The notes below the pieces were generated by a model. That model was not told the origin of the DNA, searched no databases, and worked only from the letters and a program-made list of their open reading frames with translations. Below, piece by piece: positions 33,906 to 47,910 of a stretch of 64,000 bases of DNA. Position 1 is the stretch's first letter, and every line of letters starts with the position of its first letter. The stretch lies in contig CM060199.1 in assembly GCA_030562195.1 (NCBI GenBank), positions 19,364,338 to 19,428,337 of the forward strand, read 5' to 3'. Source of the stretch: Nipponacmea schrenckii (taxonomy: Eukaryota; Mollusca; Gastropoda; Lottiidae). The position numbers and the translations under genes were made by a program.

Positions 33906-36636
33906 ACACCTTGATGTGCCTAAGGGGGTCTTTGTCTATTATCAAAAATATAATTTGCATATGTAATATGCAAATAAAATTTTTATTTTCTAAGCATTGA
34001 GCGTTATTTACTGTAAATGAATCTAAAGTTCTTGACTTGACCTGGATATGCTTCTTCGAAAGATAAGACGTAATACATATTTTATATTTCGACCGTTATT
34101 GGACATATTCAAAACTACATTATTTTGTTAAACTGAGGTCACAACTTACTTAGTCCTTTGATCCATTGGACGTCAATGACATAGATTTGGAGATTATTTT
34201 AAGGTTAATCTTAAGTCCTAGGTTAATCCGCCAATTAGAATCTGGAGGTACAGTATTACAATTGTTACAAGGCTGTTTATAAAACATTACCTGGCCCCGA
34301 TTGTTGTTTGACCTGAACGTTTAGATTATCATTAGGTAGGCCTATATCAAATAAAAAGTATTACGTCTCTATCATAATGACAAAGCATTCTATGGTTAGC
34401 AAAATTTTAATAAAACGGCAGCATCATCTATATTTATCGATATGTAACAATTATAGAATGTGTAACGTGCACTCGACGTAAGAATATCAAAATATCCTCT
34501 TCCGCCTTTTGATAAAAACTGAAAAATTGAAAGAATTCGAGCAGTATAACATGACTCTGTGAATTTTATGAAATTGTGCCATTCTTAATGTTCATAAATT
34601 GTAGTATTAGACTATTTTTCCAGTCATATGAGACATTTCTCAGATTAAAAAACTGAGATTTTTGGGTAGGCTTGATCGGACGATTTCGTCACCACGTTGA
34701 CGTCAATGAAACGATTTATTTAGAGATTATCGATACCAATATTTTGGTCTGGAGGATATTAACTATGTTATGTGTGCCAATTAATTGTTTGTGATTGCAT
34801 CTCGTATTATTGAATGTTCTTGGTTTTGTCTCTGTATTTGGGGATGATAGTATCTGTGAAGGTGCAGAGCGTTGATGAGAAAGCACTTACTCTTTTGGCT
34901 GACACCTGGACTTGTCGTTCTACCTTGAATGATCCATATTGTCTATTAGGCTAACTTTACAAGATTCTATTTTGTGGACTCGTGGTCTTGATTTTACTAT
35001 TATTGCATTGCAAGTTGGTTGTACGTCGTTTTTCCTCTCCTTGACAATGTAGTTCACAATGTTATTCATAAAAAAACAGACCACTTTTTCTGTATTGTAA
35101 ATCTATGTTTTAAGAGATTCATCCCAACCTTTCCCATAGACTCGATTTTGGTACTAGATGAGCATAATTCTCTTTGAACGATACTACAATTTCCTTCGAC
35201 AATCCGCGACATTCGAGACCTCGATCCGTCGATTTGGAGATAGGGATGAATTTAAATATCATAAAACTATTATGGCACACACGTAATTTTTCGGGTTTTT
35301 TTTTTCATATGTGATTGTTAACATTTAAAGCATTGGCTTCGAAGTTCTTCCATTAATGAAAATGAAAATAAGAATTATTGTGAGTAAAAAGGTCGAATAG
35401 ACTTGACCTTGTCCAGGGATATGAAGTCTTAGAATGAAAAGACGTATTGTCATATTAGCGAAGGATATCATAACATTACATATCATAATATATACTAATT
35501 AATACCATATTGAATGGTTTTATGCTATACACTAGGACAACTATCCGCCTTACTTTCATTCATATAAGACCTTAATACTATTTCCGATAATGTGGGTTTG
35601 CTCTTAAATACTTACCAGAAAATATTGACACATATACAGCTTTATTTATTCTCTGAAGTTTAGAATGAAGTTTGAAAATTATAAACCGTAATCAAAGTTG
35701 TACTGAAAAGTAATAATTATTCTTTTTTAAAAACTCAGGGCTCGTACTCAAGTACAGAATTAATGCATAATTTATTGTGGTGACGAAATTACTTAGATGC
35801 ATTATATACATTATTAATGAATAAAAAATAGTACTTTTCGAAACACCGATTGCGAACGTTGTCAAAGCAGCCATAAGAAATGCATAAAACCATTGGTCAA
35901 GGATAATAACAAAGCTGCGATTCTTTGTATGACTTACTTACAAAAGGGGACTGTACGATTATAGTATTTTCACGGGGCATTGGTATGGAAGGCCCTTGGA
36001 AATGAAACTGGTCCGCCTTTGCCCCCTGCATCATTTAAAGTTCTTCTCTGAGACCAAAACTAGCCCTAAATCTAATAAAAATAGCACTGCAACCCATCTT
36101 TCTTTGTAGAAACTAGAAGTAGACTTTAAAAATCGTCAGACAAGGCCATTTTTATTGAACCTTAAATGACCCACCATAAGAAGGCAGTATGGAAACGTCT
36201 TATAAATCGATCAGAAAACATTATTCATCGATCTTATTATCACTGGCCTATTGTTATTCAAATCAGATTAGTTGTATACCACTATCTTGGTCTTTTATAA
36301 CATATATATCAACAGAATGTCAAAAGGCCAAACTCATATGATTGTTGTTCACCTTAGTGTCAATGCAATTTCGCGAATTGTTGAACGTGTATAAGAAAAC
36401 AACCATAGCATTGTGCTAGCGAAAAGTACTTTTCATTGTAAGGCCCAAATATCAACGCACGCCTCAGCTGACAGTTAAATATTTGGATGATGGACAGTTG
36501 GTTAATTCAGTCCTATAAAAAATATTTCAAATTGTACTTTATAAGTCTCCTTATAAGTGTGAATAAAAAAAATTCTGGAGTGAAATATTTGAGGAATAAT
36601 AATATATATTCAATATTTTATTCAATTTGTAAAATT

Positions 36637-36667
<31 letters not shown>

Positions 36668-39456
36668 GAAAAAAAAAAGAAATATAGTTTCGACCATTAG
36701 AGGTCAAACAAATTAACCACACTATTTTGGACAGTGACCACACCTACAGATTGTATCTGTAACATAGAAACCGGTAAAACTCTGTGATCTACGTCTGAGA
36801 CCAGACATCTTTAAAGACTGGCCTTACTAAGTATCTGTAATAACCGACGGATTGGCAGGAATCAGTTCAGACTCTATTGAACAAACGATGACAAAACACT
36901 GAAAATTATGTTTAAATCTGCTCAAGTACACCATTTACCAGTCGAATATCAATCGGATATTTGGACATTTAAACAATAAGGAATGAAAAGATTATTTTAT
37001 TGGTTGACTAAAGGTCCCACTCGAGCTCGTCGTGTATTTGAGAAGAAACATTTCTGAAAACTTACAATAAGATTGAGATCATTGTATTGACACCAACTAG
37101 TATGATGTTGGGATCTTTTAAATGTTAAGATCAACCGCCAGTCTCAGGAGTTCAACTCAAGCATTAATGTTGAAATCTATAGTCTCTATACGTGTGACCT
37201 AACCAATTGCTTCTATGAGAGAATATCTTTCAGAACACCTTATACCGTGATACTCGAGGTATATCTCTGTATACGCTGGGTTGTGGTATCAGAATTTTGA
37301 ATATATTGTCTTCAGTTCAGTTCTTCTTCGACTCAAATCACACGACAAATTGAATAATGATTGAGCAATTTGTACATCTTCAACATGTTCCTTCGGGTAA
37401 TAGTTTTAAATAGAAGATGTCCAAGGAGACAGTCAGTCACGCCATTTCTTGCATGAAGCTAAATCTTAGTCTAGCAGCTTCCGCATTGTGATTGAGTAGG
37501 TCTGGTTTCCGGTACATTGAATTCTATATCCGGTAAGCACTCAACCACTATTTCCTCATTCACCGTTAATGGGAAAAGGAGAAATTTACATTGCTATTTG
37601 CTTCATTAAGATAACATCTATTAAAACTAACATAAAACAGCGAGGGACTAATAATAAAACGTAAAAAGGTCTTTCATAATCCATCAACCAATTTATGATA
37701 GTTGAAGATTACACCATTAACCAAAACAATCGCTATTACGACACCCATCAGGCATCAACCTAGACTAATTGGTATGGGAACACTGCATTAACTTTTGCAT
37801 TGTTTTTGGAATGTAGAAAACCACTGATGGTGGTGGCAGAAAAGACTGTCCCGAGGTTAATTTTTCTTCCGTTTTAGTTGTTTTGAGATGTTTTAGAATA
37901 GCTTAATAACTCATAACTAACCGGGTTTTTTTTCGACAGATCAAGCTTGCTCTATTTGAACTGTACATTCTACCAGATTGAAATAAATCCAACAATTTGA
38001 TCAGTTGTGTATGTTTTGGTAATATGATTTCATCCGAGGTTCTAAATTAATTATCTGAATTGCGCAGATGCAAATCTGGTTACGGGAGAAAAGATGTTAT
38101 GAAAAAATTGGTTCTTGTCAAACGAGGTTATTCCTTCTAGAGGCATAGCAATATTAAGGAAAATCGTATGCATAAAACTCCTTGTTCGTTATAATTATTG
38201 CAGATTGGTTAAGTCTCGGGAATGAACGCTGATCTGTAGTTAATAACGAACCAGATCCATCGATATACAATATTGATAGACTTACTTTTGATTTATTACA
38301 TGGTTCTGCTTAGCGATTTAATGACATTTATTACAGGAATAATGGAAACCAGTTAGCTGGTAATATTTATACTGATTTATGGTGCCAATATCAAAACACT
38401 CTGTTTACTATCATGTTATACAACTCCGTGGGTTCGACCTATGCACATTAGAGGATATGTGACCACTGGGGCAAGCGTAACATGGCGTTTATTGGCTACA
38501 GTTGCCATTTAGATTGAAATCAATGATTTGATGTTTTTATATAATAATCGAAAATTATATCATCGGTTTCCAACAAACTTATTTTTCAATTCATTGGTAC
38601 TTTGTTTATTATCTTTTTGGGAGTTATCAATAAATGTATTAGATGATATCACTGGTAGACGATGATTCATATTCAAAACACAAGAATTATATAATAATTT
38701 ACTTTATACCACACGACCACTGAATGAAACACAGTTAAAGAACCTTCCAAATTAAACATTTCATGTTTAACGACACCCAGCATTGGCTTATTTACCATGA
38801 TATCACTATAGAAATGTATACTAGCATGCAGTTAGTGTTATTTTAGGAATCCCGTAAAATTTCTAATACGAAGGAAACATTATTGAGTAACGACAACAGC
38901 TGGAATTCAAGAGGATCCTTTCAAACAGCCCGTTCTCGACGAAACCTTTCGGCAATGATCTTTTCCGGATTAACAATACCCCTGGATCGGCTGAGGAAAG
39001 TTGACTTTCGGCTAAACTTGCATCCGAACGTCGACCGATCCAACGATTAAGGAAGTGTCGTCATTCTTACGATGTAACCACCCAGCTGTGCTGGCTACAG
39101 TCTGCTCTCATGTTTATGATTAGTTTGCCGAAGCGAACCTCAGATTTCAAAGAGATGCGGTTGGTTCAGCCATTATTTATACAACTATGTATTTTTAAAA
39201 CTGATTAAGGAATATGTTACGGTCTCATATATATTTTGAATTGATCATTACACTGAAGGATGTCAAAAACTATACTGAAACGGACTTAGTGAATCTACAA
39301 GATTTGTCATGTACTATTATAATGACAATTAAGGAATAACTGTATAGTATACTAATGACTTACGATTGCTGTCAATGATATTGTGGTATAAAAATCGATG
39401 CGTTATTAGCATTTTTATGTGACTGGAGAGAGTCGGGATTATTTTACACATACCTA
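33906..39456. other. Intergenic, nothing recognised
   Basis: AT-rich, no supported gene. A poly-A run at about 36640-36667, broken only by single G bases afterwards, is the only simple repeat of note. Confidence 0.45.
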
Positions 39457-39509
39457 CGTGTAACTGGAAGCGTGAGTCCCGATGGTTGAAAAGACCTTCC
39501 AGTTACACG
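39457..39509. repeat. Perfect 14-bp inverted repeat with 25-base loop
   Basis: CGTGTAACTGGAAG at 39457-39470 is complementary to CTTCCAGTTACACG at 39496-39509. The stem is too short for a typical microRNA precursor. Confidence 0.75.
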
Positions 39510-42500
39510 ATCGCGCTTCTTTGATAACCAGAAACTGGATGGTAATGGAAACAATTTTACCCTATGACTTTTAATGTAAGATAAACTTCTGAAAAAGTAT
39601 CACTGAATAATGATCCTGTATTGATTTAGACCTTATTACGGTCAAGGTATGGTCAATGAATATACCATATACACCAGTCAGTGTTGGAATTAATCTAAAA
39701 ACAAGTCAAATTAAAGTAATATGTAGAAGACATGATAATCTATAATAAAAGTCAATTAAAGTCACACTTATCAAGATTTAATTCTTTTCCACTAAAAATT
39801 ACTTACCATTAAACATAATATTTATATATTGGTAAATTAACTCTTATTTCTGAGAGTAAGCGTTTGAGACACCGAAAGTACCTAAATCTGTCAATCTTTA
39901 AACCATTAAATTCTTGGGAAATATTTTTTGCATTGCTTGAAAATTACATACAGTGTTCAGTGAGTGGAATTGATTTACGTTTAAGTCTTTATTTTTGCAT
40001 CCTTAAATAAACTTAGATGCAAAGTTTTCATGAATGAATTTGACTGTGTATATCATGTTTGTATATAGGCTTAATGCAAGGTCGTTTTTAGGTATCATTT
40101 TATTATTCTCGGGCCGTTTGACTGCCTGGACTGCAGTGGCTTTATCTTCATATAAATAAAGAATTATCTTCTATAAGCTTTTGTTAAAAATTGCCTCGGG
40201 ATGTTTCTGGCAAGGGATACTTAGATATAGAACTGGTGATAAGAATCTGGCTTAAAATTCCATAATAAATACTTCACCATCACCGCTACAATGTTCTATC
40301 ATTACTAGTTGATGAGATCAAAGCGTATTCTTAACAATGAGAGCAATTAGTATATTTAAAGCTGTCGTTATTGTATCAAACAGTGTCTTTATGGTGTTAT
40401 GTTTTATAAATATCAACCCGATCTTGGTCTATTGCATATTGTTACGTTTGATATGATTATCCTTCATCTTAGAGGCATTATATTAAAATATATAATGGTA
40501 TTAGGTACTATAAAAGATATTCTCCTACATCACAAGCAAATAGGGATTTTAAACTATATGATGCATCCATTTGTTCAGCAATTACTTACTTCTGAAGAGA
40601 ATTACAATTTACAAATAATTCTGTTATTTTTTTCAGGGACTTATTGAAGGTAGATCTATTGTATATACAGGAAGCACCTTTTGGGTACCTAAAATGTTTT
40701 AAAATATACTTTAACATAATATCAAAGGGTAATTTAAACCGATTTAATATCTGATTTATACAAATTTTATTTCAGACCTGCATATCCCTTTTGTACCGGA
40801 AAGAAATATTATGACCATTATCAAATCCCCTTTTCTTAGTGTACTAGTTGACCAATTCTTGTCACTCAAAATCTTTGATTACTTTTTGACTTCATGTAGA
40901 GGAATTCAGTCTGAAAAGAAACAATAATGTGGTTCGGTTAAATGGCCTTGGAGGAACAGAACTGGAGAAGATCCAACTCATTCCCCACGTCTGTCAGTGT
41001 ACATCATTAAAGGTTAACCGCGTTAAAATATAACTGTTATACACAAAACACCCAATATTGTTGGTAAACAACATAGTTCTACTATTGGCGAGGAATTTAT
41101 TTTCATGAATGTTAAATAGATTTACTAATTTACAAACATAGTCCGAAATCTAGACTGTTGGTATGGTTCTGTTTCTAAACCAAAAGAGTTTAACCCTCTG
41201 AGGCCATGGGGTCAAATTTGGTAGGTGTGATTGACCCCCCCCCCTCCCAATCAAAATTAAAAATTTGGTATGAAATTTATTTTACATCCATTAAGACCCA
41301 TAGTGTCAACACTACAACAAGACAGCAGAGCATTTGGAGGTAGAAAAAGTACTGTTGCCATGATAAATTTTTCCAGCATGTCAATTCTGTCAGCATAAAT
41401 CTATTTATACATAGATACAATGTAAGCATTTTATATTTTGTACAGTTTTATCCTTTCTGAGATATTGATAGTCTGTCGGGACTCTGGTTGGTTGTATTCG
41501 TTCACGTACAATTCAATCTATTCGCTGCAATACAAACTTCCAGGATACAAGAAATGTGTCTTTTGCATTCGAGGTATAGGACGAAGTACGTAATAATATG
41601 GCATTGTTCAGATGGCTCGATTCCTGCCGTCGAAGTTTTAAAATAGCTTCACCCTTGTCACTGGATAAGAATCCATACACTCGTATGAGTCAATCTTCAA
41701 GAACCCAATCAGTGGAAGAAAGAACAACGTTAAATTACATGTCAGAGTTTTCGGATTAATCTATGGTTCAGAATCGTTAAGAACTTAAAAAACAACTGCT
41801 ATCGTCTACCTCAATAAAGTAGATTTTTGTTGTGAAATAACGTCGTGTACCGAATGTGCAGACGTCATTCACATCTCGTCTGTAAGCTCACTGCCTTTAA
41901 AGCTCACGAGAATCTTGTTTATATGTTTAACTCGTTATCCATTTAACAAGTAAATAATCTTGCAAAAGATGATACAAAATGTCTATACCGTTACCAGCCG
42001 TGACTTTTGTGGAATATTGGAAGATTTACGATTTCGAATGCCCAGTCTAACTCTTTGACTTAACGATGGACAAAACAAAGACAATATTAAATGTAACCAC
42101 TGTCCCAAATGAATCAAACAGAGTTTTACCAGCATATCTGGGTTTCATTTCATGTCCTCCGACAATAGTGGATATAAAAGAATCTATCTCTACATATGCT
42201 AGAATAGAACCTTGGACTAGTAGGTTTTACCGAGTAGACTCCACATCTGTGGGTCGCAACGTCTCTGCCACGTTTTCAGCATTTCTGAATTCCTTATCTC
42301 TACATATGCCAGTACTGGGACGGGCGGGTTAACGGGTAGGTTTTCACTTCAATCAGCCACTAGGCCTCTGTTAGATATCCACTAATTCACCCAGACGTTT
42401 CCTTACGTATGTGTATTGTGAACACTTATAGCATCAATTTGCACAATTCAAAATTTCAATCAATTTCCTGTAATTCCTTAGTGTTAGATGACGTCACTTA

Positions 42501-44749
42501 TCACATAGTTAACTTAGCTTGGATTTTCAGGAACCACAGACATCCCATTGGTGCAAATTCTTGATAATATCACTGTCTTCGATACACAACGAAAAACTTC
42601 TTAACAATCCTTAACAGTTGTAAAACAGAAGAATTGCAGAAGCTATTTATTTAAAGAAGATTAAATAACTTAAAATATATCCCTTCCATCCAGTAATTGA
42701 ATTGAAATCAAATTTACAGCAAAATGGCGGACTTTAATTAATTTCCAGAGATTTGATTGAGTCGAACGTTTTCCTAAATACAGACATGCTAGGGGTTAAT
42801 CTAAGAACATATATGTGAAATAGGGATTTTTTTAAACGTCAAGAAAATAATTGCGATCTGACGATTTTTAAATTAGATTTTATTTTCAAATTAAAATTTT
42901 CTATTACCGATGATTCATTCTATTTTCTGTCTCAAGATAAATAATTTAAGTGATCTTTAGAGTGATATAGAAACCGTTAATCTTTGAATCAACTGCCTTT
43001 ACCTGAAGTTGATAATATCATTACATTTGAAATACCGACCTAAGAGTCGTGGGGATGTACATAATGGCGCTCTTCATAATCGGCCAAGCAGTTTACTGCG
43101 AAAGTTCCGCTATTGTTCTTCGGATGTTCAGAAATACCGATAGTTGCCGAATGAAATTTCATTTCTGTTTCAGTTTTAAAATATTTCATAAAGAAAATAT
43201 ATTTATTTTATATTTCTAAGGGTGAAAAATCATTTATTTAGGTTTAATCAGAGATAAATATCTTTTAGCGAACTATTGGATAGTTGTTATTATGATTTAA
43301 TCTCTAAACCAGAACCTGAATATCTACAATGGAATACTATTGGCTACAAATATCATTAACCAATCGTTATTTAGTTTCCTACACCTGAGTTAAAATTCCA
43401 CCTGATTGACCATGATAGGTGATAATTGGTCTAATCAATCGGCACATTCAAAACCCTGTAGTCACTGTTTGTTTGGAATTACTCGTATCAAACATGAGAA
43501 AAAACAACAATTTTGCGAAAAAAAATATCGATTTGAAATGCGTAAATTTTGTGCATGGTTTTGAGTGTAATTATAAGCCAATTGTTGAAAATTAGGAGAG
43601 TCAAGGTTTTTCCTTACCGATCTATGGCGCATAATGTTCATTAACCATGTTTAGTTGTATGAAAGTCAGTATATGTACAAGCTCTGTTCAAAGTTGAGAT
43701 TGAAAGGCTTAATGTATGCACCGCTTGGACTTTAAGTAGTTTTAGACAAGTTTGTCCAGACTGAAATTTTCAGTGTGTTACATGTGTCATTATACTCTTA
43801 AAGGGATTGCTAAAAGGGACCCTAAATTATTTTAAGATTATCGTGCACAGTGATTTTCACCATTCCATCAGGCGACTGTGGTTCCTGCAATTCCACTGAA
43901 ACTACGTGTTTGTGGTTACACATACGAACATTAGACTTCCGCTTTACGATCCCTTTACAGAATCCGGAGAAGATTTTATCGTGAATCGTTTGAAAGATAT
44001 AAGGCAGAAAAGATATATGTCTTTCAAAAATTATTATAAAATGCGCGGTGTGACGCCGTAATAAATTATGCTCCCGTTTATAATCACTCATTCATAATAT
44101 TCCACGTTTAATATTCTAATCGCTTAATGCCACGAGCGACAACAGCAAAGGTCTCTTAATCCCGAATAAGTATAATGAATCAATAAAGATCTCAGTAATA
44201 TACAACTACAAAATTCTCATCTTACAAACTACTTGAATATTGGATTAAGTATACCCTTTTGCTGACTCGACTGGAATGGTGGGATTATATGAAGATCTGA
44301 ACACACTTAATTGACATGAATGGAGTTTTATGAACTACTCTTCCGTACCTTATGGGCTAATGAAGAACACACGAAAGCATTGGGCTGACAAAATACAGAA
44401 CGCACAATTTTCATTATTTTTGATAGATAGTAGTTGGTGGCCAATGTCACGCAAAACACGGTACATGTTTTGAAAAACAAAAGACCAAAATAAAATACTA
44501 AATAATTATAGGGTTGATTATGTCGTATTCTGTGGCCAGATGATGGAGGATATCATAGTTGTTCGATGATCTGTATAATTCTGTGAATTCAACTTTAAGT
44601 GTCCTTAAATATAAACTAGAAATGGACAATTTAAGATTTGAACGACAGTTAAAACCGTGGAGCACACAATATAAAAGGACACAGGAGAATAAATTATAGT
44701 GTAATACACTTCTGTAATAACATTTCAATACAACTGTCATCTGATAAAA
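39510..44749. other. Intergenic, nothing recognised
   Basis: No gene or RNA gene could be supported. TCTCTACATATGC...GTAGGTTTT occurs twice (about 42187 and 42298), a minor internal repeat. Confidence 0.4.
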
Positions 44750-44800
44750 CGTTATGTACCTTGTTATTGAAGAAGTGTGTTATACCATAATTTATTCCCT
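44750..44800 (+). repeat. Dispersed repeat family B, fragment
   Basis: CCTTGTTATTGAAGAAGTGT then GTTATACCATAATTTATT matches 17326-17370. The preceding TCATCTGATAAAA is shared with the copy at 47034-47047. Confidence 0.45.
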
Positions 44801-45944
44801 AACGGTCTTTTAAATATGATTGACAAAAGCCAAAGATAGCTTAATGGCCACGTTTCTTAGACATCAATGTGGGCGACCATCACGTTTTGTGTAGACATCG
44901 TTAGAAAAGGATTGAAATTGTAATACATGTAGTTAATAGAACTAATTATTTTCTGAGCAATGTCTATCTTATTAAAGTCTATTTAAGTAAGATGTAGGTA
45001 GAATATTTATCCAGACAACTTGACCAAATATGGTATGTCATGCTACCCTGTCTCTGTATCCGTTCCTCTAATCCGAAACAGTCGTGTATGAACATGGGCT
45101 TGTTATATCTGTTGTTTTTCAGTACCCTTGATTCCCCCACTGCCGTAATTCCTAGTATTCATCTCATTGCAAATAAAATGGAGTTTTACGCTCTACTCCT
45201 TTGCCTTTGTTTATCTAAAATAAAACTTGATTTAACTATAAAATATTTTCTATTAATTAAAGCTAGGATAATGAATGAAAAGGGACCCCTTAATGACTGC
45301 TGTCAGCATGGGGTATTGGTGGCATATTATCCCCAGTTTGTATTCCAATTCGTTGATAACTCTTGTAACGGACAGCAAGATATGTGTGAGTCAGGTATTC
45401 ACATCATAGGTATATGTGCCTAGCACATTTTCTAACCGGAATTCAGACGGAGGGGCTAGCTCCGTTTAGATTTATCCATGTTTAACTAAAAAAATCACTG
45501 ATGCGAAAAATTGCTGATTTTGAGTCCCTTCCTTACACTAACTGGCTCATGAATCAGCATGACTCGGACTAATTTTCAGAATTTATTCTTTATTTCTATA
45601 TACCATTTCATGTAGCTCGGAAATCTATATCAGTTCCTGATAATTCCAGACTTTTTCTTATAATTCCAATCTATGAGCTAGTATCTCAATAACATGCAGT
45701 CATTCTCCATCGCCTACATATATTTTCCATGTTAGTGAGTATTTTCTAATCGATTAGAAATAAATTGTCTGCCGACCCGAGACTGAAATGCCAAATAACC
45801 AACGTTACATCATGACAAAAACTAAATTGGAAATAAAAAAAAACACAGAGTTCTACCGGATCACGTATAAGATGATCAAATAAAATTATCGAAATTTGAT
45901 TTGAATAAATTTTGACGTATACGATCTCATTATTCAATTCTCAG

Positions 45945-46080
45945 ATTACAGAGGACATCAAATACTGTCACACCAGATTACAGAGGACAACCAATACTGC
46001 TACACCAGATTACAGAGGACATCGAATAACCGTCACATTAGGTATAGATGACATCAAATGGCTGTCACATCAGCTTGCAG
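45945..46080. repeat. 32-bp tandem repeat, about four copies
   Basis: Units of CAGATTACAGAGGACATCAA with ATACTGTCACAC; the last copies are diverged. Confidence 0.8.
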
Positions 46081-47033
46081 ATAATAATTTGGCATAAAAT
46101 GCAGGTACAAAAGACGCTCCCAAAAACTGAGCGGACTTGAGATATCATTCCTTTAATTGAGCAAGTTTTAGCTTTCCTTTAAGGGGGAATATTATCTTTT
46201 TGTGAATGATATTGAATTAGATTTTTCCTTAAAAATACAAGCCAATGGCCATGCAGGTAATGTCAATATAATGACACAAAATCACTTAATAGAGTGGAAA
46301 TACTTGTACATGTATTACTTATGAAGGATTTCTAGGTCGGTATAAAAAATGCTAAAGAGACACGGAAATAGTATTGCGAAATATGCTCATAGTTTAAACA
46401 TTATTTTCAGGTCATAAAATGGGACTTATCATCCTCCATTAAAACAGGATTTGATGATTGATGTTTGTGTGAAGATAGGCCAGGATAATATTGACCGGTT
46501 TGTAACATTATTGGCCAAATCACAAGGCAAGATTCATTCTAAATGCCAGCATTACCAAGTTGATCATTGTACTATGTCGTTACCAGTAGCGGGACTGGGG
46601 GTACAAGTAAGGGACAGACTCAGGGGATGGATGACAACTTTCGAGTAGGAATGCAAAATTCGTTATGACTGTCAATGCAGCATAGGGACACGTTTTTCAG
46701 AGATTTCTCCCTAATGGAATTTTTGAAAAATAATATAATTGGTATAGTGGATTCTGACACATATTTTGAAGGAAAACAGATAATAATTACATTTATAAAT
46801 TTGCTATACATGTAATTTAATAAGGGGTACTTAGCGGCGCAAAAATAAATTTGAAGTGTAGATATTACAAACACAAGACAATCATGGAATAAGCACACTT
46901 CTTTACTAAGGTTACACAAAGCATTAGGCTTCAACACAATATTTACACATGCTGCCATTAGATGATTAGCATGATAATTAACATTTGGGCATTTGCTTTC
47001 GAAAGTTGAACAGCAATCGTATGATTCATTATT

Positions 47034-47120
47034 TCATCTGATAAAAACAAGTGTAAAACGATTACGTGTTATTAGAGCAGTGTGTATATTCCATAATATC
47101 GCCATGATTTTGTGATTTGA
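47034..47120 (+). repeat. Dispersed repeat family B, copy
   Basis: TCATCTGATAAAA, GTTATTAGAGCAGTGTG and ATATTCCATAATATCGCC, then TTTTGTGATT match the other family B copies in order. Confidence 0.5.
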
Positions 47121-47487
47121 ACCCCACATACTTTCAAAAATCGTTTTAAGTCTACTTACTAACAAGTCGATTATCGGTCAGGTTATGATAAGTGTTATGG
47201 TTTTTTAGATTCATTAATATAATATAGCCTATTCATTTTATTAAAATTGTAACCTTCTAGAATGTCAGGTTACCCTAAACATAACAATAACAAGTTAACG
47301 AAACACTATGCATTGATATGCCGTCCGTATATACAACCTTACGATTACGAATAATCTGATTAACATAATAATCCCACATTTTTGACTCACAGATCTTTTG
47401 TTCACTTAAATGAGAACTGTAATCGCATGACTTGAACTTATTTTCGTCAGGTTTGTCGATCATTCCATATCATACTTTTTGCAAATT

Positions 47488-47715
47488 TGTCAATCTTTCT
47501 TTCATACTTTATATCGTGTCTTTGTTTAATACTTTATATCATGTCCTTATTTCATACATCGTGTCTTTATTTAATACTTTATATCGTGTCTTTATTTCAT
47601 ACTTTATATCGTGTCTTTATATTTCATACTTTATATCCTGTTTTTATTTCATATATTATATCGTGTCTATATTTCATACTTTATATCGTGTCTTTATTTC
47701 ATACTTTATATTGTG
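47488..47715. repeat. 25-bp minisatellite, about nine copies
   Basis: Unit TTTCATACTTTATATCGTGT followed by CTTTA. The two overlapping open frames here (cysteine- and tyrosine-rich) are repeat artefacts. Confidence 0.92.
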
Positions 47716-47809
47716 TTCTCTTTAAGTGATACAGTGTAGTTCAAAGGTTCAATAAATTTTATTTTTTTAATAATAGGCTAACCACCATAATAATAACTAC
47801 CTGATTTCA

Positions 47810-47910
47810 TCGGCAAGTGTAAATTGTGATGAAAAGTTATGTGTATCGTAAATTTACTAAAGATGTGTGTGCTTATTCAATAATATCGTCTGCCATCTGT
47901 GATTAGTATT
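47810..47910 (+). repeat. Dispersed repeat family B, copy
   Basis: AAAGTTATGTGTATCG, ACTAAAGATGTGTGTGCTTA, TTCAATAATATCGTCTGCC and TCTGTGATTA align with the copies at 19375 and 47034. Confidence 0.5.

Noticed and set aside
34855..34960. Open stretch reading VQSVDEKALTLLADTW and onward
   Set aside because: Looked protein-like but short, flanked by stops, with no matching splice signals and no recognised family.
36487..36687. 66-codon open frame ending in polylysine
   Set aside because: The tail is just the poly-A run translated.
42066..42332. 88-codon open frame starting MDKTKTILNV
   Set aside because: Contains a small internal DNA repeat, no recognisable domain and no supporting exon structure.
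45040..45423. 127-codon open frame
   Set aside because: Composition and hydrophobic stretches look random, no family is recognised and no splice partners are seen.
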